Source of the DNA: Acidobacteriota bacterium
GTDB lineage: Bacteria > Acidobacteriota > Blastocatellia > UBA7656
Length of the DNA stretch: 64,000 nucleotides
Reading direction: 5' to 3'
Assembly (NCBI GenBank): GCA_038040445.1
Contig: JBBPIG010000001.1
Span: forward strand, 237,768-301,767
Position numbers and translations under genes: made by a program. The notes beneath the pieces were generated by a model. It saw nothing but the letters and a program-made list of their open reading frames with translations. It was not told the origin of the DNA and did not search any database. Positions 1 to 8,435 of the stretch are shown here, piece by piece; positions within the stretch are counted from its first letter, which is position 1; every line of letters begins with the position of its first letter.

Positions 1-1
1 C

Positions 2-193
2 GAGCTTGCTCGCATGGTGATCAGGTTGACCGGGAGCAAGAGTATCATCGAGCACAGACCCTTGCCGGTGGACGATCCGCGCGTGAGGCAGCCCGACATC
101 AGCCGCGCTGTCAGACTTCTAGGATGGGAGCCGAAGGTAAGCTTGGAAGAGGGGCTCAAGAATACGATCGCATTCTTTGCCAGCATTCTGTAG
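2..193 (+). CDS. UDP-glucuronate decarboxylase (UDP-xylose synthase)-like, C-terminal end only
   Basis: The reading frame is open from the window edge and stops with TAG at 191-193, giving 63 residues. The tail reads [20 protein letters not shown] and then [13 protein letters not shown], the C-terminal signature of extended SDR nucleotide-sugar enzymes, closest to UDP-glucuronate decarboxylase (UXS), which makes UDP-xylose in the cytoplasm. The next gene, 28 bases downstream on the same strand, is UDP-glucose 6-dehydrogenase, which makes UXS's substrate; that supports the call over a generic epimerase. The catalytic YxxxK region lies outside the window, so the exact substrate is inferred. Confidence 0.7.
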   Translation, partial: ELARMVIRLTGSKSIIEHRPLPVDDPRVRQPDISRAVRLLGWEPKVSLEEGLKNTIAFFASIL

Positions 194-221
194 CGTGCTG
201 ATCGAGAGCTGGAGAAAGTCA

Positions 222-1523
222 ATGCACATAGCAGTCATCGGCACCGGCTACGTTGGCCTTGTCACAGGTGCGTGCTTTGCCGACTTTGGTATGAGGGTCA
301 CCTGTGTGGACAAGGACCGGGACAAGATTCACTCGATTAAAGAGGGCAAGCTGCCGATCTACGAGCCGGGACTTGATGCGCTGGTCTCGAAGAATGTCCG
401 GGAGGGAAGGCTTGACTTCAGCACCGATGTGAAAGAAACAGTCGAGCAATCGCTGGTCGTGTTCCTTGCGGTCGGCACGCCGCCCAGCGGAGACGGGTCG
501 GCCGATATGAGTCAGATCGATGAAGTGGCTTACGAGATAGCAAAGTCACTGAACGGCTATAAAGTAATCGTGACCAAGAGTACGGTACCGGTCGGCGCGG
601 CTTCTCGCATCAAGAAGATCATCGAGGAGAACAGGGCGGCGCCAGGCCGGTTCTCGGTTGCGGCGAACCCTGAATTCTTGAGAGAAGGGGCAGCCATTAG
701 CGACTTCATGCGGCCGGACAGGGTAGTGATTGGTTGCAGAGATGAAGAAGCGGTGGCGATACTGAAAGATATCTACCAGCCGCTGTACCTGCTCGAGACC
801 CCGTTCGTTATCACGACGCCGGAGTCTGCGGAAATGATCAAGTACGCTTCAAATGCATTTCTGGCGACGAAGGTTTCATTCATCAATGAGATATCGAGGC
901 TGTGTGAATTGCTCGGCGCCGATGTCCACGATGTGGCTAAGGGAATGGGGATGGATGTCCGAATCGGGTCTAAGTTCCTCCATCCCGGACCTGGTTTCGG
1001 CGGAAGTTGCTTCCCGAAGGATGCAAAGGCGCTCGTGGCGCTAGGACGCAGCGTGAACTATGACGTCCGAATCGTCGATGCTGCGCTGCGCGTTAACGAG
1101 TCTCAGAAGAACTCAATCATCGATCGCATCAGGCGTCTATTGCCGCAACTGGGCGGCAAAACGATCGCAATACTAGGATTGGCTTTCAAGCCCGAGACCG
1201 ACGACATCAGAGAAGCGCCGTCAATCAAGATAATCGAGGACCTGCTCGAGGCGGGAGCCAAGGTTCGAGCTTACGATCCGGCGGCTATGGAGTCCGCGCG
1301 CCGGCTGCTAACCGACGTCGAGTATTGCGAGGATGAGTACGAAGCCGCTCGCGGTAGCGATGGCCTGGTCGTTGTTACCGAGTGGAACCAATTTCGGCGG
1401 CTCGATATGGATCGACTGAAGCAACTGATGCGCGAGCCAAACATCATAGATCTTAGAAACCTCTACGAGCCTGTGGCGATGCGTTTGGCGGGGTTCAACT
1501 ATCTGGCGATGGGGCGCAACTGA
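222..1523 (+). CDS. ugd: UDP-glucose 6-dehydrogenase
   Basis: Oxidises UDP-glucose to UDP-glucuronate with two NAD+ (cytoplasmic; feeds exopolysaccharide, UDP-xylose and related sugars). The 433-residue protein begins MHIAVIGTGYVGLVTGACFA, the Rossmann NAD-binding motif; the middle domain carries NPEFLREG and the catalytic-cysteine motif GFGGSCFPKD (Cys263); the C-terminal UDP-binding domain has GLAFKPETDDIREAPS. Length is typical for the family. The start is set at ATG 222 because GGAG lies at 211-214 with 7 bases of spacing and the motif begins at once; an upstream in-frame start would add 15 non-conserved residues and overlap the UXS gene. The pairing with the upstream UXS-like gene suggests a nucleotide-sugar operon. 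Confidence 0.95.
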   Translation: MHIAVIGTGYVGLVTGACFADFGMRVTCVDKDRDKIHSIKEGKLPIYEPGLDALVSKNVREGRLDFSTDVKETVEQSLVVFLAVGTPPSGDGSADMSQIDEVAYEIAKSLNGYKVIVTKSTVPVGAASRIKKIIEENRAAPGRFSVAANPEFLREGAAISDFMRPDRVVIGCRDEEAVAILKDIYQPLYLLETPFVITTPESAEMIKYASNAFLATKVSFINEISRLCELLGADVHDVAKGMGMDVRIGSKFLHPGPGFGGSCFPKDAKALVALGRSVNYDVRIVDAALRVNESQKNSIIDRIRRLLPQLGGKTIAILGLAFKPETDDIREAPSIKIIEDLLEAGAKVRAYDPAAMESARRLLTDVEYCEDEYEAARGSDGLVVVTEWNQFRRLDMDRLKQLMREPNIIDLRNLYEPVAMRLAGFNYLAMGRN

Positions 1524-1559
1524 ATTGAGGTCTGTACCGGTTTCAAGGAGATCGCGGTG

Positions 1560-2606
1560 ATGAAACAATGCGGTCGGCTCGACAGATTGCGGCTGGTGAC
1601 GGTCGTCGCCGGCCTCCTTTTCGCGCTCGTGGTTCCGGTGACCAGCGCGCAGCAGGAGCGAAGCCAGAAGCCGGTTCCTCGAGAAGATGAGCCGATCAAG
1701 CTCCACACGACTCTTGTGCAGGTACCTGTCGTCGTTAGCGAGCATGGTGGCCGCTACGTGAGCGATCTAACGCGCGATGACTTCAATATCTTCGAGGATG
1801 GCGTCAAGCAGAACCTCGAACTGTTCGGCTCAGTTGAAGAGCCGTTCAGTGTTGCGCTGCTGCTGGACTCGAGCGGCTCAACCGAAGGGGCGCTGGATCA
1901 AATCAAGTCGGCAGCAATGGCTTTTCTCGGCAACCTCAGGCCGCACGATCGCGTGATGGTCGCTTCGTTCAATGACAGCGTTGAGGTCATGTGTGAACTA
2001 ACCAACGATGCGACTCGGCTTGCGGCGGCCGTGCGATCGATCAAATCGGGCGAGTACACCCAGGTTTACGAGGCAGTCTATACGGCGGTATGGGAAAGGC
2101 TCCGCGATGTTCCCGGAAGAAAGGCGGTGATCGTTTTCAGCGACGGACTCGACACGGCAAGTAGCGAGATTTCCGAAGAGGACACGCTGGATGCGGTCAT
2201 TGAGAGCGAGGACATCATCGTTTACCCGATTCGCTACGCCACGCGCGAGGATGTCGAACGCAAGATGGACGCCAGGGTAAGGGGCTTGTTGAATTCGAAA
2301 GGGACTTCCGCGGTAGACTCCAAACTCGAGCAAAGCAGGCGAGAGCTGGATCGCGCGTACAGAAGCGCAGACGAGTATCTGCAACGCCTTGCTGATATGT
2401 CGGGCGGGATAGTCGAGCGCGCGGATAGACTCGGCGACTTGAAGTCGGCGTTGGGAAGAATAGCCGAAGAACTGCGTCACCAATACCTTCTTGGTTATTA
2501 CCCGACAAACAAGCAAAAGGACGATCGCGCGCGTAAGATAACGGTACGAGTCTCTCGCCCGAGCGTCACAGTTCGAGCACGCCCGGCATATAGAGTCGCA
2601 CAGTAG
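1560..2606 (+). CDS. secreted VWFA-domain protein of the acidobacterial type
   Basis: A protein of about 348 residues with an N-terminal signal peptide (hydrophobic stretch after LDRLRL, likely cut after VTSA). The segment LHTTLVQVPVVVSEHGGRYV, then LTRDDFNIFEDG, is the lead-in characteristic of the VWFA-related family abundant in Acidobacteriota. The von Willebrand A domain follows with a complete MIDAS start, LLDSSGST (DxSxS), and a later VIVFSDGLDT. The C-terminus contains LRHQYLLGYYPTN, also typical. The role is unknown; MIDAS domains usually bind ligands through a metal in the envelope. AAGGAG at 1545-1550 precedes ATG 1560; GTG 1557 is an alternative. This gene is the main basis for the phylum inference. 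Confidence 0.85.
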   Translation: MKQCGRLDRLRLVTVVAGLLFALVVPVTSAQQERSQKPVPREDEPIKLHTTLVQVPVVVSEHGGRYVSDLTRDDFNIFEDGVKQNLELFGSVEEPFSVALLLDSSGSTEGALDQIKSAAMAFLGNLRPHDRVMVASFNDSVEVMCELTNDATRLAAAVRSIKSGEYTQVYEAVYTAVWERLRDVPGRKAVIVFSDGLDTASSEISEEDTLDAVIESEDIIVYPIRYATREDVERKMDARVRGLLNSKGTSAVDSKLEQSRRELDRAYRSADEYLQRLADMSGGIVERADRLGDLKSALGRIAEELRHQYLLGYYPTNKQKDDRARKITVRVSRPSVTVRARPAYRVAQ

Positions 2607-2671
2607 TCAGGTCGCGCGTTGACTTCAAACCAAGCTTTAGGGCCGCCTACGAATGGTCGGCGAATTTATTT

Positions 2672-3448
2672 ATGGCGGGGCTAAAGAACCTTCTGAAGAC
2701 TATCGAGGATGGCGCATCGCGCGAGGAACCCCTGGCGGTCGTCCGAGTTTTGAACGAGGCTTCAGGCAAGAACGCGACGGTTACGGTTTCTAACGGCGAA
2801 TTGTCCCCGCCAATAGCGGACCGAGTAATAGCTTCCAAGATACTGGCTTCAGTGGAGAGCGTTAGAGCAAAGGGCGGCGTCGCCGATCTGATCGAGACGC
2901 TGGATGAGCAGGGAAGTTCGGTAAGGCTCGTTATCGAGATAGTCAAACCCAAGTTCGAATTGGTGGTATTCGGCGCTGGACACGTTGGCCAGGCCGTTGC
3001 ACTGATGGGGGCGCTAACCGGATATCAGGTCACTGTTGTAGACGACAGGGAAGAGTTCGCTTCGCGCAGCCGATTGCCTGACCCGAGGATCCGCCCGCTG
3101 GTGAGCGATTATGCCAGCGCAACCGAGAAGCTAAAACTCTCACCGAGCACAGCGATTGTGATTGTTACGCGTGGGCATCAGTACGACGAGGTTTGTCTCA
3201 AGAACGTCATCCGCTCAAACGCGACGTACATCGGAATGATAGGAAGCCGTAGACGAGTGCTGTCGGTGTTCAAGAAGCTCGCCGGCGAGGGCTTTTCCGA
3301 AGAGGCCTTGCAGAGAGTACACGCGCCCATTGGATTGCGGATCGGAGCGATCTCTCCGCAGGAGATAGCCGTGTCGATTCTCGCCGAGATAATTGATCAC
3401 TTGAACAACCCTGACCACAAAAACAAGGGAGAGAAAAATGCCATTTGA
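2672..3448 (+). CDS. XdhC/CoxI family molybdoenzyme maturation-like protein
   Basis: 258 residues with two XdhC-type parts: an N-terminal domain (about 1-90) and a C-terminal Rossmann domain (about 95-245) with ELVVFGAGHVGQAVALMGAL, VVDDREEFASRSRLPD, VIVTRGHQYD, YIGMIGSRRR and the ending IGLRIGAISPQEIAVSILAE. XdhC proteins bind molybdenum cofactor and help its sulfuration and insertion into xanthine-dehydrogenase-type enzymes. No such molybdoenzyme is in this window, but a damaged molbindin lies 1.3 kb downstream. The stop overlaps the start of the glutaryl-CoA dehydrogenase gene by 11 bases, so the two are probably co-translated. The N-terminal domain is divergent, and no strong ribosome site precedes ATG 2672. 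Confidence 0.8.
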   Translation: MAGLKNLLKTIEDGASREEPLAVVRVLNEASGKNATVTVSNGELSPPIADRVIASKILASVESVRAKGGVADLIETLDEQGSSVRLVIEIVKPKFELVVFGAGHVGQAVALMGALTGYQVTVVDDREEFASRSRLPDPRIRPLVSDYASATEKLKLSPSTAIVIVTRGHQYDEVCLKNVIRSNATYIGMIGSRRRVLSVFKKLAGEGFSEEALQRVHAPIGLRIGAISPQEIAVSILAEIIDHLNNPDHKNKGEKNAI

Positions 3449-4610
3449 AGGATTGGATGTTTTGGGAGTCGGCGCGCTGCTATCGGATGAGGAGAGACTC
3501 GTGCAGTCTGAGGTCAGGAAGTATGTTGAGTCGGAGATTACCCCGATCATAGCCGGGTGTTTCGAAGAAGGAAGGTTTCCGAACGAACTGATACCGAGCC
3601 TCGCCGAGCTCGGCGTGTTGGGGGCGAATCTTCCCGAAGATTACGGCTGCGCGGGGATGAACAACGTCGCCTACGGGTTGGTGATGCAGGAACTCGAAGC
3701 GGGTGATTCCGGGATCAGGAGCTTCGCTTCGGTCCAGGGCGCGCTCTGTATGTATCCAATATTTCAGTTTGGAAGCGAGGAACAAAAGCGCAAGTGGTTG
3801 CCCGAAATGGCTGCCGGCAAGGTAATCGGATGCTTTGGGCTTACAGAGCCGAACTTCGGTTCTGATCCGAGCGGTATGCTGACAAGAGCCAAAAGAGACC
3901 GAAACGGCTGGGTGCTCAATGGCTCGAAGGCATGGATAACGAACGGCTCAATGGCGCACATCGCCATCGTGTGGGCCAAGACCGATGAAGATGACCAGAT
4001 CCGCGGCTTCATAGTTGAGAGAGGCACGAAAGGCTTCAGCACGCGGCAAACTCATCATAAACTAAGCCTGCGCGCGTCTGACACATCGCAACTGTTCTTC
4101 GAGGATTGCGTGATTCCTGAGGAGAACATCTTGCAGGGCTCAGGTGGGCTAAAGAGCCCGCTGATGTGCCTGACGCAAGCGCGCTACGGAATAGCGTGGG
4201 GCGCGGTGGGCGCCGCGATGTCTTGCTTTGACGTTGCGCTAAAGTACTCAAAGGAGCGGACACAATTCGGGCGCCCGCTCGCTGGGTTTCAACTGACTCA
4301 AAAGAAGCTAGCCGAAATGGCGACTGAAATCAGTAAAGCGCAGTTGTTGTGCTTGCACCTGGGGCGGTTGAAGGACGGCGGCAAGATTAAGCCAGTGCAC
4401 GTATCGATGGGCAAGATGAACAACGTGTCGATCGCTTTGCAGTGTGCGAGAACGGCTCGAGGGATCCTCGGGGCGAACGGCATCACCGGTGAGTATCCGA
4501 TCATGCGTCACATGTGCAACCTTGAATCGGTTTACACCTACGAAGGCACGCACGAGGTCCACACGCTGGTGCTTGGGCAGCACCTTACAGGCGAAAGCGC
4601 ATTCCAGTAG
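3438..4610 (+). CDS. gcdH: glutaryl-CoA dehydrogenase-like acyl-CoA dehydrogenase
   Basis: 390 residues. A flavoenzyme that oxidises and decarboxylates glutaryl-CoA to crotonyl-CoA in lysine/tryptophan and benzoyl-CoA catabolism. Diagnostic motifs are DSGIRSFASVQ (the arginine that holds the glutaryl carboxylate), IGCFGLTEPNFGSDP, WVLNGSKAWITNGSMA, the GCDH-specific ARYGIAWGAVGAA, RTQFGRPLAGFQLTQKKLA, and TYEGTHEVH with catalytic Glu369. These match glutaryl-CoA dehydrogenase better than short- or medium-chain enzymes. A GGGAGAG ribosome site lies just before ATG 3438, inside the end of the XdhC gene. A benzoate-CoA-ligase-like gene lies 24 kb away, so an aromatic route is possible but not shown. 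Confidence 0.88.
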   Translation: MPFEGLDVLGVGALLSDEERLVQSEVRKYVESEITPIIAGCFEEGRFPNELIPSLAELGVLGANLPEDYGCAGMNNVAYGLVMQELEAGDSGIRSFASVQGALCMYPIFQFGSEEQKRKWLPEMAAGKVIGCFGLTEPNFGSDPSGMLTRAKRDRNGWVLNGSKAWITNGSMAHIAIVWAKTDEDDQIRGFIVERGTKGFSTRQTHHKLSLRASDTSQLFFEDCVIPEENILQGSGGLKSPLMCLTQARYGIAWGAVGAAMSCFDVALKYSKERTQFGRPLAGFQLTQKKLAEMATEISKAQLLCLHLGRLKDGGKIKPVHVSMGKMNNVSIALQCARTARGILGANGITGEYPIMRHMCNLESVYTYEGTHEVHTLVLGQHLTGESAFQ

Positions 4611-4635
4611 ATCGCACGCGGCCTATTCCATTACT

Positions 4636-4649
4636 TTTTGAGGCAAAGC
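4636..4649 (+). repeat. short direct repeat, copy 1
   Basis: TTTTGAGGCAAAGC occurs here and again at 5065-5078 in the same orientation, and the following dozen bases are also partly alike. The two copies bracket the broken molbindin, which could mark an old insertion or a duplicated piece. Seen by eye only. Confidence 0.4.
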
Positions 4650-4732
4650 TCGTTCCTACTAGACGCGTATGCAATGGCTTTTCTTATAAACGGAGTCTGC
4701 CTCACCAAGCTCATCGCGGCGTCCGTTGAATT

Positions 4733-4903
4733 GTGTTTCTAGACGTGGCGTATGGTCAAAGCGAAGTAGTAATTGAGCTTGCGGGCGGTACGGAAGTCGT
4801 TTCAATTATCACTAAGGATTCCGCTGAAAGGCTAGGGCTTACAGAAGGCAAAGAGGCATATGCAGTTGTCAAAGCTAGTGACGTGATGATAGGCATTGAC
4901 TAA
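4733..4903 (+). pseudogene. truncated or frameshifted molbindin (Mop/TOBE domain)
   Basis: The frame reads DVAYGQSEVVIELAGGTEVV, then SIITKDSAERLGLTEGKEAY and AVVKASDVMIGID before TAA at 4901-4903. This is the C-terminal three quarters of a Mop domain, the molybdate/tungstate-binding fold of about 65-70 residues. The frame is closed by TGA at 4727, so the family's opening strand (usually ISARN-like) is missing from it. In another frame just upstream, AAGCTCATCGCGGC at about 4708 looks like the lost KLSAR start but ends at TAG 4740, which suggests a frameshift plus substitutions. It might still be read from GTG 4733 as 56 residues. Molybdate handling fits the XdhC gene upstream. Confidence 0.65.
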
Positions 4904-5124
4904 AGCGAATCACTGCCATTTCTATGTCGCCTCTTTATCGTGCAGCCATTTCGACTCTACACAAGAATAGGTATCAAAATCGGCTTTCTTGTGTAAAGCC
5001 AAGGACACCATCGAATTTCGGGGCAGAAATCCCCGCTGGCCTCATAAATCGACTCGGAAGGTGCTTTTGAGGCAAAGCCCGCGTCTACATAATATCTATT
5101 ATCGGACGCAACGGATCGGTTCTT
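4904..5124. other. intergenic stretch between convergent units
   Basis: Lies between the molbindin remnant and the end of the chemosensory operon. It contains the second copy of TTTTGAGGCAAAGC (5065-5078). No convincing gene or terminator hairpin was seen. Confidence 0.4.
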
Positions 5125-6309
5125 CTAGGAGATGCCGTACTGATCCCCTTCGAGCTGCACGACTCGACGCTGCAACGCGATGCGGTCGAGAGCGAGGCTC
5201 GCTTGACTGGCCAGGGCGACCAATTCCCCAAGTCCCGTCAGTTCAGCGTTGCCGGGATAGTTGTCGCCGTAGATTACGAAGGCCGGAGATTCATTGCAGC
5301 TTAACGGCAACACGAAGAAAGTAAGCTCGTGGCCGAAGCCTCCCACGCGACTGAGCAATTCCGAGAACCAATAGCTGTCCGGCTTAGCTCCGACAAACGG
5401 CTCGCCTGTCCTCACGACACGAGCAAGAACGCTGTCGCCTTCCAACGGAAGGCAAAGGTCGCGAACCAGTTCATCGGCGCTCTTGCCGTCCGCGCCCTGG
5501 TTGAGCCCGAACTGCCCGAGGCCATATAGCTTCGAGTCTTTGATCGCGAACAGAATGCCCCGCGCTGCAAGCTCGCTCGCATACCTCATCAGCAGCAAAC
5601 TGATCTCAGCTTCAAACGAGTGCTGCTTCATCTCGGCAAGTAATGAGCACAAAAGACTCGATCGATCGTGATTCCCCCGCTTTGGCGCATCGTCATCGTG
5701 CCCCATCCGTGTCCCGAACGAGACTTGAGCGTCCCGACGGTTGCCGAGAGGCCGGGTTTCCCGCCCGCCATTCAAACTGAACCAGCCAGAGTCGTCGTGT
5801 AGCGCTTCCGTCTCTCGTTCTTTGTATGATTTATCTTGTTCGTGCGCTGCGTGCAACAGAGCCTCGCCGACATCGAGGCCTTCGGCGAGCCGTATGCCCT
5901 CTACCGATTGCGGAAGCGTCGCCTCACCCAGCGCTATGCTGAAGCGTCCCTTCTCTATTCTCACGAGCTTTGCTATGACGCGTTGAGTGTGGCGACGGGC
6001 AGCGGCGGCCAGTCCGTTCCGTGTGAGAATCCCGCTTTCCACCAACCGTTCGAGGCCGGCATCCTTGTGGTCGCCGCCGGCGGCCAGCGTTCTCAAAGCA
6101 TCCGCTCCAAGCAACCCTGCAAGCGCCAGACTATCCCTGAGAGTTTCTCCGGGCCGGACTGAGGAATGTGTTATTCGCCCTCCCTCTACTATTATCTTGC
6201 CCTCCGACCCCCCGCCTTCAAGAGACACCATTCCCGTTTTTCTGCTCAGCGACAGTATCTGCAAGATGTCTGTTAGAGCGAAGTCGCTCAAGTCCCCAGT
6301 TAGCTGCAT
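5125..6309 (-). CDS. DUF4388 (PATAN) domain protein, last gene of the chemosensory operon
   Basis: 394 residues. The N-terminal 100 or so (MQLTGDLSDFALTDILQILS, then KTGMVSLEG and GKIIVEGGRI) form a DUF4388/PATAN domain, found in proteins tied to response regulators and two-component output in deltaproteobacteria, cyanobacteria and acidobacteria. A second helical segment (about 85-130: LVESGILTRNGL) resembles its usual C-terminal extension. The last 170 residues (from about 225) look like a GAF-type sensor fold but no ligand-binding residues can be named. It follows the stand-alone CheY gene by 8 bases and is probably an output or adaptor for it. The middle (160-220) is charged and disordered-looking. 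Confidence 0.75.
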   Translation of the reverse strand: MQLTGDLSDFALTDILQILSLSRKTGMVSLEGGGSEGKIIVEGGRITHSSVRPGETLRDSLALAGLLGADALRTLAAGGDHKDAGLERLVESGILTRNGLAAAARRHTQRVIAKLVRIEKGRFSIALGEATLPQSVEGIRLAEGLDVGEALLHAAHEQDKSYKERETEALHDDSGWFSLNGGRETRPLGNRRDAQVSFGTRMGHDDDAPKRGNHDRSSLLCSLLAEMKQHSFEAEISLLLMRYASELAARGILFAIKDSKLYGLGQFGLNQGADGKSADELVRDLCLPLEGDSVLARVVRTGEPFVGAKPDSYWFSELLSRVGGFGHELTFFVLPLSCNESPAFVIYGDNYPGNAELTGLGELVALASQASLALDRIALQRRVVQLEGDQYGIS

Positions 6310-6317
6310 AGCCGTGC

Positions 6318-6704
6318 TCAGTGCTCACCCAGGAAATCCTTCACTAACTCCTTCAGCCTCGCCATCGATACGGGCTTGGAGAGATAACCGCTGGCGCCCA
6401 GGCTCATCCCCAGTTGGACATCCTCATCAGCGCCCTTGGTGCTGATTATGATAATCGGCAGCTCGCGATGCTTTGGCTCGGCACGCACCGTTCGAATGAA
6501 TTCCAGGCCGTCCATTCTTGGCATTCGAATATCAGTCAGAACCAGGTCGAAGTTCCGGTTCCTGACTTTGTTCAATGCATCCTCGCCGTCGAAGGCTTCG
6601 GTTATGTTTGCCTGAGTAATGCCCTCGACTCTTGTCAGGGTCATACAGAGGAGCTGTCGCATGGTCGCCGAATCATCGACCACCAGCAGAGACTTGTCAG
6701 CCAT
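6318..6704 (-). CDS. cheY: single-domain CheY-like response regulator
   Basis: 128 residues forming one receiver domain: acidic pair VVDDS (Asp10/Asp11), phospho-acceptor Asp58 in LVLTDIRMPRMDG, switch residue in IIIISTKG, and conserved lysine in YLSKPVS. There is no output domain. AAGGAGG sits 5 bases before the ATG. The first 8 bases overlap the end of the upstream coiled-coil/GAF gene. As the operon has two stand-alone CheY proteins and no flagellar gene, the two may be separate phosphate sinks or outputs of the one CheA. Confidence 0.92.
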   Translation of the reverse strand: MADKSLLVVDDSATMRQLLCMTLTRVEGITQANITEAFDGEDALNKVRNRNFDLVLTDIRMPRMDGLEFIRTVRAEPKHRELPIIIISTKGADEDVQLGMSLGASGYLSKPVSMARLKELVKDFLGEH

Positions 6705-7530
6705 TGGCGCCTCCTTGTGGCACTCGCAACAAACTCATGAATCCTTCAATTGTGCGAAGCTTTCTATCGGCCATCGAGTAGAGCCTCGAGCTGATGAGCG
6801 CACTCGCGGCGTGGCCGGCTAGCAACTCCATTAGCTGATGATCCAGCTCGGTAAGTCCCCTCTTGTGAGACAGCAGTTGGTAAATCGTTATCAAACCGAC
6901 GACGCGCTCCTTTATCTTCAGCGGTACGCAGGCGCGAGGCCCGTCCCCTTCGCCTTCGCTGAAATACGGCTCTCCCGTAAGAGCGACGACACCTTCGATG
7001 CCTTCACCGAGAGTAACCTGCGCCTTGTCCGGCCGGCCGCCGGTATCGCCCTCGTAGCCCGCCCGCACGAGTTCATGAGTCTCATCATCGACAACAAAGA
7101 GACCGAAATCCTCAGAGCCGATCATGTTGAGCAGGATTTCCTTGATGCACTCCAGAACCTCGGCCGAGTCCAGCGTCGAGTGCAGTCGATGGCTGGCAAC
7201 GTACAGATTCGCGAGGCTCTCGTTCTGCTCTTCCACCTGAACGTATCTTTGCGCGAAGTCTTTGTTCTCGGCTTCGACCTGTTGAAACCTGCGATCGAGG
7301 AATTCGAGCTTTTGCGCCATCTGGCCGTTTTCGAGTCTCAATCGCTCGACTTCGTTCATCAGCGCGTCCGACGAGTTCATCTGGTCCGCCTCCAACTGGA
7401 CCACGCGGTAGCGGAGTCGCTCATTCTCACACATTAATTCTTCGGTGAATGCCCTTCCCTTTCTGAGCATGTCCACCAGCTCTTCGCTCTTGTTGAAGAG
7501 GTTCAAGATCTCTGCGGGCTCTTGTGCCAT
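6697..7530 (-). CDS. coiled-coil plus GAF domain protein
   Basis: 277 residues. Residues about 10-110 are a long coiled coil rich in Glu, Gln, Arg and Leu (ERLRYRVVQLEADQ, then ERLRLENGQMAQKLEFLDRR). Residues about 115-265 form a GAF domain (NLYVASHRLHSTLDSAEVLE; FGLFVVDDETHELV; GEGIEGVVALTGEPYF; ACVPLKIKERVVGLITIYQL). No enzymatic domain is attached, so it is likely a cytoplasmic sensor or scaffold that adds an input to the chemosensory pathway. A GGGAG ribosome site precedes ATG 7530, 12 bases after the cheX stop. The bound ligand is unknown. Confidence 0.8.
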   Translation of the reverse strand: MAQEPAEILNLFNKSEELVDMLRKGRAFTEELMCENERLRYRVVQLEADQMNSSDALMNEVERLRLENGQMAQKLEFLDRRFQQVEAENKDFAQRYVQVEEQNESLANLYVASHRLHSTLDSAEVLECIKEILLNMIGSEDFGLFVVDDETHELVRAGYEGDTGGRPDKAQVTLGEGIEGVVALTGEPYFSEGEGDGPRACVPLKIKERVVGLITIYQLLSHKRGLTELDHQLMELLAGHAASALISSRLYSMADRKLRTIEGFMSLLRVPQGGANG

Positions 7531-7542
7531 GTCAGCGCTCCC

Positions 7543-8007
7543 TCAATCCAAATCCTGAATTGTAATGTTGACTCGCACTTCACCGTAGGCGGTAGCTATT
7601 GGCGCAACCAGGGTCTCGAAGCATTGATCGTAGCTGACAAGATTCGCGCCCGTTATCACCGTCGGTGGGCTCATTCTGAGTCTGGTGCCGCCCTCGTTGA
7701 TCTTCGATATGGCGCGACCGATCGCCATCGAAGCGAGCTCCGCTATTGAGCTGCGAACCAGCGGCGTCATTCCCGGCGACGGTTCTCCGAGCATGTGTCC
7801 GGCGAGCTGCACCGCCGTGAACAGATCCATATCGAAGATGACGCGTCCTTGCGCTTCGCCGGCGAGTCCGATGATCGCCATGACCTCTCTGCCGGCCACC
7901 GGGCTTGGTTTCATAGAAATTGAAGGGACATCAACCGTCGGCCCAATCAACTCCCGAAACACCACGGTGGTCGAGTCGACGAATATTTTTACGAAGTCTA
8001 GTCTCAT
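7543..8007 (-). CDS. cheX: CheX-type CheY-P phosphatase-like protein
   Basis: 154 residues, matching CheX (CheC/CheX/FliY family), the phosphatases that dephosphorylate CheY-P. The fold is visible from MRLDFVKIFVDSTTVVFREL through the repeated segment GRVIFDMDLFTAVQLAGHML and the active helix RSSIAELASMAIGRAISKI. The family signature there is ExxN; here the glutamate is present but the asparagine position appears to be serine (ELAS), so activity may be altered. The start ATG overlaps the cheY stop by 4 bases (ATGA), so translation is coupled. Its place right after a cheY gene fits the function. Confidence 0.8.
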   Translation of the reverse strand: MRLDFVKIFVDSTTVVFRELIGPTVDVPSISMKPSPVAGREVMAIIGLAGEAQGRVIFDMDLFTAVQLAGHMLGEPSPGMTPLVRSSIAELASMAIGRAISKINEGGTRLRMSPPTVITGANLVSYDQCFETLVAPIATAYGEVRVNITIQDLD

Positions 8008-8435
8008 ATCACTCCCCTGGCACGATTGTCGGGAGCCGAGGACAGGACGTTCTCAATCGCCTTTCTTAGCTCTTCGGTAGTGACGGGCTTGGGGAGGAAC
8101 CACTTTGCGCCTGCAGACATTGCCTCGGCCACCTTTTCTGTGTAGCTTACCGAGCTGATCATTATGACCCTTGCTTTCGGGTCTTCGTCGCATATTCTCT
8201 TAACGGTTTCGACGCCCTCCAGGCCCGGCATGACGATGTCCATCAGCACAATATCCGGTCTGAGGCGGCTGTATTCTCTTATGGCCTCGGTGCCGTTGGC
8301 GGCTTCACTGGCGATGACGTTCTCGAAGGAATCCATCATTCGCCTCAGGTGAAATCGCATAAACGCCGAATCGTCCACGATCAAACACGTGAGGGGCGGT
8401 TTCGCGATTGCTGTTTCTTCGTCACTTACATGCAT
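8004..8435 (-). CDS. cheY: CheY-like response regulator next to CheB
   Basis: 143 residues starting MHVSDEETAI; a single receiver domain with CLIVDDSAFMR, phospho-acceptor Asp66 in IVLMDIVMPGLEG, switch motif MISSVSY and lysine in WFLPKPVT. It closely resembles the CheY/CheB receiver class of chemotaxis. ATG 8435 is chosen because GGAG sits 7 bases upstream; earlier in-frame starts would run deep into cheB. It overlaps the cheB end by 14 bases and the cheX start by 4, so cheB-cheY-cheX form a coupled chain. Confidence 0.92.
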   Translation of the reverse strand: MHVSDEETAIAKPPLTCLIVDDSAFMRFHLRRMMDSFENVIASEAANGTEAIREYSRLRPDIVLMDIVMPGLEGVETVKRICDEDPKARVIMISSVSYTEKVAEAMSAGAKWFLPKPVTTEELRKAIENVLSSAPDNRARGVI

